From the IMG/VR virus record IMGVR_UViG_3300048008_000100, positions 1-37,614 of that record: a DNA stretch of 37,614 nt, one strand, 5' to 3'. Within the stretch, counting starts at the first letter, position 1. Each line of letters opens with the position of its first letter. This DNA comes from a virus. The notes beneath the pieces were generated by a model. The model saw only the letters and a program-made list of their open reading frames with translations. It had not been told where the DNA came from and made no database searches. This document shows positions 24,893 through 31,957 of the stretch, piece by piece. The position numbers were made by a program, and so were the translations under genes.

Positions 24893-25591
24893 TTACCCCG
24901 TTGGAGATATGGTGGCAGGACGGGCGTTTTCTACATTAGGGGACGTTACTGAGTCTAATTGCCCTTTACCAGTTATTGAAGCAGTAAATAGCTGGAAGTG
25001 GTTTACTGCCCGCTGTGAGTTGCCTGCATACTCTGCATCTTTCATATATGCCATGTACAGAACATAGTTCATAACGGCGTTCGCAAAAATGTCCGGTATA
25101 CCCAAATTATCACCTTGGGCTACAACAACCGGATTAGCAGAATAAATAATCTCTAAGTAGGCTGAGCCGCTAACTCCAGGGTAGACATAAAAATTACGGG
25201 GGTTACTTTCGTCGTATACATAGTGCTTGATTACGCTAGTGTGAGCTGCGTCGCCAGTTACCGTTGGGTCATGCCAGTCAGGAGTCTGTGCGTCTAGTAC
25301 TTCTCTTGACACTATACGAACAGATCGTTTGCCAACACCGCCTGACGCTGCTGACATGTTACGCACGACTCGTAACAGCCGGTTGCCGTCGCTAGGAATA
25401 TCTTGTTTGGTGCCGGTAGCTAGCGTAATAGTGGTGTTTTTAGCGGCAGCGTCAGGTTTTAGTAATGTTATTTCGCGTTGGGCATCGTTGACCCACAACA
25501 CTAACTCTCCGACTACAGGCCAACGCACGCCTGTGGTGTCTTGTAAGGTTGTCTGAACACGGTCTATAACGCTTTGTACTGTAACTGACAT
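24893..25591 (-). CDS. DUF6682-type phage adaptor protein
   Basis: 232 residues. MSVTVQSVIDRVQTTLQDTT then G-V-R-W-P-V-V-G-E-L-V-L-W-V-N-D-A-Q-R-E-I-T-L-L-K-P-D-A is a distinctive start of a phage family I recall as DUF6682, annotated as an adaptor/head-completion protein. The body has W-H-D-P, F-Y-V-Y-P-G-V-S-G-S-A-Y-L-E-I-I-Y-S-A-N-P and a helical end (Y-M-A-Y-M-K-D-A-E-Y-A-G-N). It likely acts with the next adaptor in head-tail joining, in the interval between capsid and internal proteins. The family name is from memory; the structural context agrees. Confidence 0.7.
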   Translation of the reverse strand: MSVTVQSVIDRVQTTLQDTTGVRWPVVGELVLWVNDAQREITLLKPDAAAKNTTITLATGTKQDIPSDGNRLLRVVRNMSAASGGVGKRSVRIVSREVLDAQTPDWHDPTVTGDAAHTSVIKHYVYDESNPRNFYVYPGVSGSAYLEIIYSANPVVVAQGDNLGIPDIFANAVMNYVLYMAYMKDAEYAGNSQRAVNHFQLFTASITGKGQLDSVTSPNVENARPATISPTG

Positions 25592-25602
25592 GAATTGCCT
25601 CG

Positions 25603-26013
25603 CTATGCGTTAAGGGCTATTTCCCAAGCTTGCTCGCGTTCGTCAGAACGTACTGTCCTGCCAACAGCCCTGTTAACTACAGCAGCTTTTGGGGACCCGT
25701 CTGACTTAAAATCTTGCGGATTACCCGCCGCTATTAGCCGCTCGAGGGCAGAGATTAACTCTAAGTCTATAACATCCGTAGTTTCTTCTGGTTCAACGAC
25801 CAGAGTGTCTACGTCTGTAATTGTTTCTGTAATTTGAATCTCTAGAGGAGCTTTCTCTACAACGCCCTCTATGTCTTCTACCTGTCTAGCACCCATTTGA
25901 AGGGCTATAGCGCCTATAGTTTTAGACACGGTTCGTGGCTCATCGGCCTTTAGTAAAACAACCGCTCCAGACAAGGTGGCTATCCGTAAGTCTTTTCCAG
26001 ACACTATTCTCAT
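25603..26013 (-). CDS. head protein downstream of major capsid, unknown
   Basis: 136 residues with a CGGAG ribosome binding site five bases before the ATG. MRIVSGKDLRIATLSGAVVL forms a short beta domain; the middle is acidic (V-E-P-E-E-T-T-D-V-I-D). The C-terminus (L-I-A-A-G-N-P-Q-D-F-K-S-D-G-S-P-K-A ... A-V-G-R-T-V-R-S-D-E-R-E-Q-A-W-E) looks like a small helical HeH/LEM-like module seen in proteins encoded just after capsid genes. It may be a decoration, head-completion or capsid-associated protein. It is the first gene after the capsid terminator and is therefore likely made at lower level than capsid. Confidence 0.55.
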   Translation of the reverse strand: MRIVSGKDLRIATLSGAVVLLKADEPRTVSKTIGAIALQMGARQVEDIEGVVEKAPLEIQITETITDVDTLVVEPEETTDVIDLELISALERLIAAGNPQDFKSDGSPKAAVVNRAVGRTVRSDEREQAWEIALNA

Positions 26014-26025
26014 GTTAACTCCGTT

Positions 26026-26060
26026 AAAAAGATCCCCCCTCCGGTATGGAGAGGGGATCT
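26026..26060 (-). terminator. strong intrinsic terminator after the major capsid gene
   Basis: Read leftward, a 13-bp stem (one G-U pair) with a 5-base loop, AGATCCCCTCTCC / GGAGGGGGGATCT, is followed at once by five U residues. It starts 12 bases past the capsid stop and ends 13 bases before the next start. This is an almost ideal rho-independent terminator. Partial read-through would give a step down in expression after the capsid gene. Confidence 0.9.
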
Positions 26061-26071
26061 GAGCTTACTTA

Positions 26072-27217
26072 CTACTGTGCAGTATCAAGAGCGATAACAC
26101 CGAAGTCCTGTACAGAACCGTTGTAATCGCTGTTGTACTTAGGCTTACGGAGACCAAAGATCTTACCGATGCTGATACCAGACTGGTTACCATAGTCGAA
26201 AGTATCTTCGACAACTTCAGGCATACCGATGTCAGCCATTGCAAGAGCTTGAGCGCCGCAGAACAGAGCGCGTGCACCAACTACGTCAGCGTCAGCACCC
26301 CACTTGTAGCCGGGATCGCCTGCTTCAGCAGAAGTACCAGTGGTAGCGCCTTCAGTGCTGAATACGTGACGGAACTCGTGAACCATGACTCCATCGACCA
26401 TCAGGCTAGAAGAACCCGCGAACAGCTGGTTAGAGCTACCGCGAACGCCTGCGTTGCGGACGTTTGCAAGGAAGTCTGAGTCTAGCTTCAGATCAGCCAT
26501 CTGCTGAGGAGTTACGAAGAGGTGGAATACCTCGTCGTTACCTGCACCGCGAATACCACGGATGTAGTTATCCTTAGCGTAAGCCTTGAGGTCTACGATG
26601 TGGCGGTACTTGATCTTGTCAGTAGCAACAAGAGCAGTAGTATCACCAGTAACGATGTCATCGCCGTCTGTGCGAAGGTGACGAGCAGAGCTAGGAGCTG
26701 CTACATCTGATGCGAACTCGAGGTCAACAAGCTCGTGACCAGCAGTTGCAGATGTAGGACGCAGAGCACCGTTAGTCTTGTGAGTGTAAGCAACACCCGC
26801 TAGCGTCAAGAACGCCAGCTGATCCATACGGTCAGCCATTGCATAAGCAAGAGCGTCGCGTGATGTCTCACGGAAGTTAACTACAGACTTTTGGTCAGCC
26901 ATACGGCCCGCAATGCGGTTAGCAAAACGCAACTGGTCAAGCTCTACAGTAATGTCGTAGGCGCGAAGCGCTTCTTCATTACCTTCCAGAGTGAAGTCAC
27001 CAGTGATACCGTCACCAGTCATGTCAGCGAGAAGCGTGATAACCGCTCGAGCGCCTTTGTCAGACTTGGTTAGCTCAGTAACTCGCTGAACCATAGCGTT
27101 TGAGCCAGTTCCAGCAAATTGATTAACGAAAGACATGTTGCGGGCAACACGCCAGAAGTCGCGACTCCACGCGGTTAACTGCTCGGAAGTCAACGACGCA
27201 AAATTGGTATTAGCCAT
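26072..27217 (-). CDS. major capsid protein, N4-gp56 / Phage_capsid_3 type
   Basis: 381 residues. MANTNFASLTSEQLTAWSRD is followed by F-W-R-V-A-R-N-M-S-F-V-N-Q-F. The block L-L-A-D-M-T-G-D-G-I-T-G-D-F-T-L-E-G-N-E-E-A-L at about 62-85 and F-A-N-R-I-A-G-R-M-A-D-Q-K-S-V-V-N-F-R-E are hallmarks of the N4-gp56-type capsid family. Later V-H-E-F-R-H-V-F-S and A-R-A-L-F-C-G-A-Q-A-L-A also fit. It forms the icosahedral shell with an HK97-like fold. The ribosome binding site is strong (GGAGG, 6 bases before ATG), there is a long structured leader, and a strong terminator follows, all consistent with very high expression. Codon use is visibly more regular than in its neighbours. Confidence 0.92.
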   Translation of the reverse strand: MANTNFASLTSEQLTAWSRDFWRVARNMSFVNQFAGTGSNAMVQRVTELTKSDKGARAVITLLADMTGDGITGDFTLEGNEEALRAYDITVELDQLRFANRIAGRMADQKSVVNFRETSRDALAYAMADRMDQLAFLTLAGVAYTHKTNGALRPTSATAGHELVDLEFASDVAAPSSARHLRTDGDDIVTGDTTALVATDKIKYRHIVDLKAYAKDNYIRGIRGAGNDEVFHLFVTPQQMADLKLDSDFLANVRNAGVRGSSNQLFAGSSSLMVDGVMVHEFRHVFSTEGATTGTSAEAGDPGYKWGADADVVGARALFCGAQALAMADIGMPEVVEDTFDYGNQSGISIGKIFGLRKPKYNSDYNGSVQDFGVIALDTAQ

Positions 27218-27446
27218 GATAGGCCTCCAAAGAATTTAAAATATGCGTACAATTTATGGGCACAAGTGCCCGCTAGTAGCCGACTTTAGGAGCGGCTAAC
27301 CCGTTCCTTCGTATCGTGAAGGCAACGACTTAGCGCTTATTTACGAGGCGCGACCTCGGCAAGTTTTACGCCTTGTGCAGGCGGGGTGAGATACGGTTTT
27401 TACGTGTACGGCACGGCTAGATGTCGTTCTAACGGACGAATGTAAA
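27218..27446 (-). promoter_or_regulatory. hairpin-rich 5' leader of the major capsid gene
   Basis: About 230 bases upstream of the capsid ATG contain no gene but at least five perfect short hairpins, listed in transcription order. CGCCT/AGGCG is at 27369-27383, CGAGG/CCTCG at 27344-27358, CCTTC/GAAGG at 27306-27322, TAGCCG/CGGCTA at 27277-27298, and GGGCA/TGCCC at 27258-27271. The last ends about 40 bases before the start codon, leaving the GGAGG site in an A/T-rich unpaired stretch. Likely roles are mRNA stabilisation, translational control by coat protein, or transcription pausing. The density of stems is directly visible; the role is inferred. Confidence 0.6.
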
Positions 27447-27450
27447 CTGT

Positions 27451-27479
27451 ATATTAGCGCCCCTAATAAAAAGACGCAA
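27451..27479 (-). promoter_or_regulatory. possible sigma70-like promoter for the capsid transcript
   Basis: Read leftward, TTGCGT, a 17-base spacer and TAATAT lie just after the stop of the DUF5872-like gene and ahead of the capsid leader. Matches to the -35 and -10 consensus are partial (3 and 4 of 6), but the spacing is ideal and the site is the only long gap in the late block. Initiation near 27444 would produce the hairpin-rich leader. Confidence 0.35.
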
Positions 27480-27482
27480 GGT

Positions 27483-27878
27483 TTATCTATATCTTGCTGT
27501 CTTCTTAGCTATTTTCTTGGGTTGCTTAGAAAACTGCTTACCAGCCTTAGTATCGGCACGTTTCTTACGGCTAGTAGCTGAATATTCTTTAGAGCTAAGC
27601 GACTGCCTAGCCTTCTTGGGTAGATACCTTTCCCCCGTGGCTTTCTTGCCTTGGGTAGACGGCTTACCTGACTTCGTGCCCCAGTCCTCTTTAGTCCACT
27701 TAGATAAAGACTTCTGGGCTTTGGTTTTAGGCCCACTGTACCCGCCCCCAGCACTCTTGTAGCGCTGGGTTGCAAGCTGCGCTTTCCTAGCGCTCCATTG
27801 GCCTGATTTACCGCCTTTCGATCCTGCCTTAACACTTGCGACGATGCGTTTCCATTTAGCCTCGTCAGTCCTAGCCAC
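27483..27878 (-). CDS. DUF5872-like basic protein
   Basis: 131 residues from a GTG start whose first G is the last base of the preceding TAG (TAGTG). The protein is very lysine- and serine-rich. W-K-R-I-V-A-S-V-K-A-G-S-K-G-G-K-S-G-Q-W-S-A-R-K-A-Q-L-A and W-T-K-E-D-W-G-T-K-S-G-K-P-S, followed by E-R-Y-L-P-K-K-A-R, match what I know as the DUF5872 family, shared by phages and large eukaryotic viruses. It has no known enzymatic activity. It is the last of five basic proteins between scaffold and capsid genes. Tight DNA association or incorporation in the head is an inference from charge and position. Confidence 0.75.
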   Translation of the reverse strand: MARTDEAKWKRIVASVKAGSKGGKSGQWSARKAQLATQRYKSAGGGYSGPKTKAQKSLSKWTKEDWGTKSGKPSTQGKKATGERYLPKKARQSLSSKEYSATSRKKRADTKAGKQFSKQPKKIAKKTARYR

Positions 27879-28009
27879 TAGTACATACCGCGCTTCGACT
27901 TAGGTTTGGCTTTGGCTTTGGCTTTAGGCTTAGCGCGCGTTTTACCCATACACTTACCAGCTGCTTTGCACTTTGCGGGGGTTGGACATCCTTTACAAGT
28001 CTTCATCAT
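27878..28009 (-). CDS. cysteine-rich, lysine-tailed microprotein
   Basis: 43 residues from ATG 28009-28007 (a second ATG follows immediately) to TAG 27880-27878. The N-terminal half, M-M-K-T-C5-K-G-C8-P-T-P-A-K-C14-K-A-A-G-K-C20, carries four cysteines in a C-x2-C-x5-C-x5-C arrangement that could bind zinc. The C-terminal half is a K-A-K-A-K-A-K-P-K-S-K-R repeat similar to histone H1 or nucleoid-protein tails. The stop overlaps the GTG start of the next gene. Such a knuckle plus basic tail suggests nucleic-acid binding; no family function is known to me. Confidence 0.6.
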   Translation of the reverse strand: MMKTCKGCPTPAKCKAAGKCMGKTRAKPKAKAKAKPKSKRGMY

Positions 28010-28014
28010 AACCG

Positions 28015-28200
28015 TCATTCCTCTGTTTGCTTGCCGCCTTTTAGGCTAAAAAGCTGGGGTTTACCTGTATCTTCGTCGTCTAAATTAATAGTCTCTAAAG
28101 TGTACGAGAATGTCAAAACCTCTTCCGGCGTCCAACGTCCTTTTGAGTACTTTAGTACAGAGAGCGCCACATCAACCATAGAATAGTCTAAGTCCTTCAT
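28015..28200 (-). CDS. hypothetical small phage protein
   Basis: 61 residues starting MKDLDYSMVDVALSVLKYSK with the following G-R-W-T-P-E-E-V-L-T-F-S-Y-T-L-E. Unlike its neighbours it is acidic to neutral. No motif, membrane segment or cysteine pair is seen. It lies within the microprotein cluster between scaffold and capsid, spaced 19 bases from the upstream gene and 5 from the downstream start. I do not recognise it; conservation of the W-T-P-E-E helix start suggests a small helical protein, perhaps a partner of the basic proteins around it. Confidence 0.55.
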   Translation of the reverse strand: MKDLDYSMVDVALSVLKYSKGRWTPEEVLTFSYTLETINLDDEDTGKPQLFSLKGGKQTEE

Positions 28201-28219
28201 AGCTAACTCCTTGTTTCTA

Positions 28220-28510
28220 TTACCATTTGACCTTATCGGCCCAGTAAGCCGCGCTCATCTTGCCCTTGGCAATGTTCTTACCGTGTCGAGCTTTAAACGA
28301 TTTGCGCTTTGCTTTCATGCGGGCAGACTCACCAGCTTTAGGTTTACCGGCAGTAGACGCGCCTTGTTCACCAAAACGAATAGTTTTAACTTTATCGCCT
28401 TCCTTGGCGACCACCACATGTGACTTCTTCGGGTGGGAAGGGGTTTTCTTAGGCTTGTTATAACCGGAGACGCCTGCTCTGGCTAATCTGGGGTCTTTTT
28501 TTACGGGCAT
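28220..28510 (-). CDS. conserved basic phage protein (D-P-R-L-A-R-A-G-V-S-G-Y-N-K-P family)
   Basis: 96 residues, very basic. The opening MPVKKDPRLARAGVSGYNKP followed by K-K-T-P-S-H-P-K-K-S-H-V-V-V-A-K-E-G and the end F-K-A-R-H-G-K-N-I-A-K-G-K-M-S-A-A-Y-W-A-D-K-V-K-W are near-invariant in a family that I have seen across many marine phages and metagenomes, without known function. The first half may be an unstructured DNA- or capsid-binding arm and the second a helix. It sits between the HNH-like protein and the 61-residue protein, in the head gene block. Recognition of the family is firm; role unknown. Confidence 0.75.
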   Translation of the reverse strand: MPVKKDPRLARAGVSGYNKPKKTPSHPKKSHVVVAKEGDKVKTIRFGEQGASTAGKPKAGESARMKAKRKSFKARHGKNIAKGKMSAAYWADKVKW

Positions 28511-28519
28511 AACAAGCTC

Positions 28520-28771
28520 CTACTTCATCTTCGCTGTGCGTGTGCGCTTAAAAGACCTATTCTTTTTAGCAGACACCACATTTAAATTTTTACTGCCATT
28601 GCCGCCGCCCTTTGAGAGCGGCTTTTTATGGTTAACGTCTTTTCCATCGCCTTTTTTAGTCTTACCAGCAGCAGTCATTGCTCTCCTAGCGGCATTACGT
28701 TTAGCACGGCGCTTCTTTTGCTCTGCCGTGCCTTGGTAATTATCGTATTCACTGCGGTAATTTCTAGGCAT
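28520..28771 (-). CDS. small basic protein with HNH-like motif
   Basis: 83 residues, starting MPRNYRSEYDNYQGTAEQKK. After an arginine/lysine-rich region, V-N-H-K-K-P-L-S-K-G-G-G-N-G-S-K-N-L-N-V-V-S-A-K-K-N-R at about 46-72 matches the core of an HNH motif (D/N-H ... G-G ... N-L ... N-R), though without flanking zinc cysteines. This short type occurs often beside phage structural genes. It could be a minimal HNH nuclease or a degenerate nucleic-acid-binding relic. It is two bases from the scaffold stop and belongs to the basic protein cluster. Activity is uncertain because the protein is so small. Confidence 0.65.
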   Translation of the reverse strand: MPRNYRSEYDNYQGTAEQKKRRAKRNAARRAMTAAGKTKKGDGKDVNHKKPLSKGGGNGSKNLNVVSAKKNRSFKRTRTAKMK

Positions 28772-28772
28772 T

Positions 28773-29795
28773 TTATACCACGTCTCCTCTTAAGCGGCGT
28801 AACGTAGCTTCTGGAAGTGCATTAAATTCGTCTTCGGTCATGTTGCTGACATCTAACGGACGTTCGCCGCGGTTAGCCGAACTTTCGCCGGGCAGCTCTG
28901 GCGGCTGTGCGTCTGCTGCTTTTAGCTTTTTGCTGACCTCAGCTCTCTTTTTAGCTACTTCGTCGATAGTCTTAGTTGGTTTAGTCGATAAAGAGGGCGC
29001 TACCTCGTTATCCAAACCGTACTCACGTACTACAAACTTAGCGGCTTTAGATAGAGCGGCAACGGCGTTTTCGCCTTTAAGTATAAAGGCATCCCGCAAC
29101 TCTATAACTTCTTGTGTGTACTCGGCGTTGTAATCAGAGCTGCCTTGATCAAACACAGGGAAACTGGCTTCAAGCTCAGAAGCGGCCTGTTGCAAAGCCG
29201 TCAGCTGTTGATTCTCGCTGACGGTCTTTGTCATCTTTTGGGTCATTTCGTATTCGAGTTGCGTTCTTTCCGCTGCTCTAATTTCCGCCCGTAGTGCTGC
29301 CGCTTTTTGCGACTCTCCGTCCAGTACCAAGTTTTGATACTCGACCTCTTTCTCTGCGAAGTCATATTCGCTTGGGGCCTCTTCTGCTAAAGTTTGAGCG
29401 GCCTTCATATCGTCTAGCTGCTTCTGCAAAGCTTTCTGCTTAGCCAGAACTTCGTCTAGACGTGACTTCGGCACCATCTGCTTTTTAGCGGGTGCTTCAG
29501 CAGGCTCAGCTTCATCTTGTGCAACTTCAGGCTCATCGTCAAGGGCAGGTTGCTCTTCTGCTTCCGCCTCTACTTCAGTTTCTGCCTCAGCTTCGGCTTC
29601 GGCTTCCGCCTCTACCTCAGTCTCTGCTTCTACCTCTGCATCAGAGTCTGCTTCTACTTCTGGAGCAGCTTCTGCTTCTACTTCAGCAGGCTCTTCGCCT
29701 AGACCAAAGTTCATATCTAGGTTTTCTGCCTGCTCAATCGTGTCAGCGCCGGGCATAGCATCAAACTGAATCTTATCATTAGAATCTTCTGACAT
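28773..29795 (-). CDS. capsid scaffolding protein
   Basis: 340 residues, strongly acidic. Residues 38-81 are an E-V-E-A-E-A low-complexity stretch, followed by D/E-rich sequence to about 102. Residues about 105-200 form a long coiled coil (L-A-K-Q-K-A-L-Q-K-Q-L-D-D-M-K-A-A-Q). The C-terminus ends with a short helix T-E-D-E-F-N-A-L-P-E-A-T-L-R-R-L-R-G-D, the usual site for coat binding by scaffolds. Its position, portal then scaffold then capsid, is canonical. It should guide procapsid assembly and then exit. A good AGGAGA ribosome binding site overlaps the portal gene end. Confidence 0.85.
   Translation of the reverse strand: MSEDSNDKIQFDAMPGADTIEQAENLDMNFGLGEEPAEVEAEAAPEVEADSDAEVEAETEVEAEAEAEAEAETEVEAEAEEQPALDDEPEVAQDEAEPAEAPAKKQMVPKSRLDEVLAKQKALQKQLDDMKAAQTLAEEAPSEYDFAEKEVEYQNLVLDGESQKAAALRAEIRAAERTQLEYEMTQKMTKTVSENQQLTALQQAASELEASFPVFDQGSSDYNAEYTQEVIELRDAFILKGENAVAALSKAAKFVVREYGLDNEVAPSLSTKPTKTIDEVAKKRAEVSKKLKAADAQPPELPGESSANRGERPLDVSNMTEDEFNALPEATLRRLRGDVV
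29553..29684 (-). repeat. Glu-Val-Ala codon repeat tract in the scaffold gene
   Basis: A 132-base stretch encodes alternating Glu-Ala/Glu-Val/Glu-Thr. On the + strand it reads as reiterated CTTC(G/C)GC and CTCTACTTC-like units, for example GCTTCGGCTTCGGCTTCCGC. Short in-frame units of 6 and 12 bases make it prone to slippage, so its length may differ between relatives. Confidence 0.7.
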
Positions 29796-29804
29796 AACAA
29801 TCTC

Positions 29805-31955
29805 CTATTGGTTAACTGGCGGTCGCATATTAGGTATATCGACTTGCTTTGGTTGCTGCTGTTTTGCAGCTGTCTGCATTGCTGTAGCAGCAATTCTGGT
29901 AGCCGCGCTAGTCTCAGACTGAGAAGTGCGGGTTCTATTAGTGAGGTCAGCAAGCTCGCGACGTAACGCAAGCTCCTGCTCTTTGATTGACAGCTTAGAC
30001 TGCAGTTCTGCCATACGCATCTGAGGATTGACCTCGGCAACGTCCTGCACCTTAGCGATGTTAACAGCTGCTTCAGACTGTGTCTTTCTAACCTCAGCTT
30101 CGAGCTTAGCAATCTCAAGCTGCAGCTGCTGCATAGCCATCTGTGCCTGTACAGCGGCCATCTCTTGCTGCTCTGGAGACTGCTCGACGCCTGTGAGCAT
30201 GCGAATGCGCTTAGCCAGCTCTCCTTTACGAGCGAGGTGGCTGTACTCAATAATTGCGTCATCTGGGATGTTAACGCCGACCTGACGTAAGTTAAGCGCC
30301 TCTGCGAACTGCGTCTCATCAAAGCTGTCACGAGCAGGTGCTGTAGCGATGACCACGTCATACTCACCTAACGTGAGGTCATTGATGATGCGGCCTTCGG
30401 GAGTCATCTGGTTAACCACCATAGGCTCACGGGGGCGTGTGGGGTCGTCCTCGTTAGTCACCTGAATAATACGCTGCTCAGTGTAAAAGGTCTGGATGCA
30501 CTCCAAGATCTTCTCTGCCAAATAGTGGCGAGCTTTCCGCAGGTTATCCAGCGGAACCTGAATCATTACAGCGCCGCGATTCTGCTTGGCTTGGATAGCT
30601 ATACCTGATACTTCCGCACTGTCCGTACCAAGCATCGAGTCGTTAATACCGCTGATGGTCTTAATATTCAGCGCTGCCTTCTGAGCTATACGATCAAGGC
30701 CAGTAGGAATCTGGTTCGGTTGAATCTTCTGCGGCGGATTAGAACCACGGTTGTATTCTACTACTAAGCCTGTTTGAGCGCCGTGCTCTTCAAGGTCATC
30801 AGCCGTCATACCTACTAAAGAGCCGCTTTCTACCATCCAGCCGCTGTTAGCTGTGGTGTTAACAATATGCAGCTCTTGGCTGGCGATCTTGTTCAGCTGC
30901 TCTTGTGGAGACAGCAGGTTACGCACCATGCCGAACGGCTTTCCGCGTCGGAAGTATGCAAAGAACGGAACAATCGTGAAGCTGCTGTACGGAGACCAGT
31001 CGTCGTGGAGGACGATCTTGTCGCATGTAACTGTCCAGCGGACTTTTCGCTTCACCTTAGAAATGAGGCTAAGGTTGTACTTCTTAGCGAACTTCTTAGC
31101 CTTTCCGTCTGACCAATCTTCCGGCACGTCGCGCTGGTCGCCGGTGTCTGGGTCTACAAAGCAGTCTACGCGGTGCATGCGGCGGTGCTGCCGCTCAATC
31201 ACCCGTAGAGCTTTAACGTTGCGATACTCACTCTCGCCGGGGATACCCGCGCCTAGATAGTCAGCGTCTGCCTCTATGTCCCCAAAGCGATTCTCTTCGT
31301 ATTCCACTGAGTCACGCCCGAAGCTATTACCGTTCTCGGCAATAAATCGCAGCTGCTCTGCTTTTTTCTTACCGTACAACTCTTCGATCTCGTCGAGCGT
31401 CATCCACTTAGTCTCGAAGATCTCGTTCCAAGTCTTAGGGTCGTACTCCTTAGCATCTGGGTCTATAAGGATGTCCAGAGGATCTTTGGCGGTAATTCGT
31501 ACTTCGCCCTCTACATGGTCGCTGAAGTCCATACGAACATCGAAGTAACCGCGTCCGTCCATAATAAGACCGTCGCTGAATACGTTCTGCTCTACCCAGT
31601 CCAGCTTATTGTTATCAGCGATCTGCATGTACAGCTTTGTTAGAGTATGGGCAACTTCAGCTTCGCCGCCACGGCGTGGTTTAAACTGCACATCTGCACG
31701 GCGGGTGGACTGCTCTCCGAGGACAGTATTAACTGTCGGCAGAATGGTGTTGATCGTCAGGGCAGGTCGGCCCTCGGCTTCCAGTGCATCTACATCTGAA
31801 TCATCCCACTGCTCGCCACGGTAGTAAGAATCGCACTTCTTAGCCATGTAGATGTATTCAAGATGGCCGTTGTCACGAGCGCGAACGTAACGATCCCACT
31901 GGCTTGACGCTATGTCGTTTTGCTCTTCTACGCTTAAACGATCTGCCTTTTTCAT
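29805..31955 (-). CDS. portal protein, P22 gp1-like
   Basis: 716 residues. The N-terminal region (Y-Y-R-G-E-Q-W at 48-54, then R-P-A-L-T-I-N-T-I-L-P-T-V-N-T-V-L-G) and the long series of G-I-N-D-S-M-L-G, Q-N-R-G-A and L-L-S-P-Q-E-Q-L-N-K-I-A-S blocks match the P22-type podoviral portal family. The last about 130 residues are a glutamine/alanine-rich coiled coil (A-A-V-Q-A-Q-M-A-M-Q-Q-L-Q-L-E-I-A-K) equivalent to the portal barrel or tail. Twelve copies should form the packaging vertex and DNA gate. It follows TerL with two bases between and precedes the scaffold, as expected. Confidence 0.93.
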   Translation of the reverse strand: MKKADRLSVEEQNDIASSQWDRYVRARDNGHLEYIYMAKKCDSYYRGEQWDDSDVDALEAEGRPALTINTILPTVNTVLGEQSTRRADVQFKPRRGGEAEVAHTLTKLYMQIADNNKLDWVEQNVFSDGLIMDGRGYFDVRMDFSDHVEGEVRITAKDPLDILIDPDAKEYDPKTWNEIFETKWMTLDEIEELYGKKKAEQLRFIAENGNSFGRDSVEYEENRFGDIEADADYLGAGIPGESEYRNVKALRVIERQHRRMHRVDCFVDPDTGDQRDVPEDWSDGKAKKFAKKYNLSLISKVKRKVRWTVTCDKIVLHDDWSPYSSFTIVPFFAYFRRGKPFGMVRNLLSPQEQLNKIASQELHIVNTTANSGWMVESGSLVGMTADDLEEHGAQTGLVVEYNRGSNPPQKIQPNQIPTGLDRIAQKAALNIKTISGINDSMLGTDSAEVSGIAIQAKQNRGAVMIQVPLDNLRKARHYLAEKILECIQTFYTEQRIIQVTNEDDPTRPREPMVVNQMTPEGRIINDLTLGEYDVVIATAPARDSFDETQFAEALNLRQVGVNIPDDAIIEYSHLARKGELAKRIRMLTGVEQSPEQQEMAAVQAQMAMQQLQLEIAKLEAEVRKTQSEAAVNIAKVQDVAEVNPQMRMAELQSKLSIKEQELALRRELADLTNRTRTSQSETSAATRIAATAMQTAAKQQQPKQVDIPNMRPPVNQ

Positions 31956-31957
31956 AA

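Noticed and set aside
26065-26280. 71-residue leftward frame at the 3' end of the capsid gene
   Set aside because: It lies wholly within the capsid gene in another frame, as expected of a shadow.
27218-27482. tRNA gene in the structured capsid leader
   Set aside because: The hairpins do not form a cloverleaf and no GGTTCRA T-loop sequence is present on either strand.
29717-30367. 216-residue leftward frame overlapping portal and scaffold
   Set aside because: It is a shadow frame of the portal coding sequence with serine/leucine/arginine-biased composition and no independent ribosome binding site.
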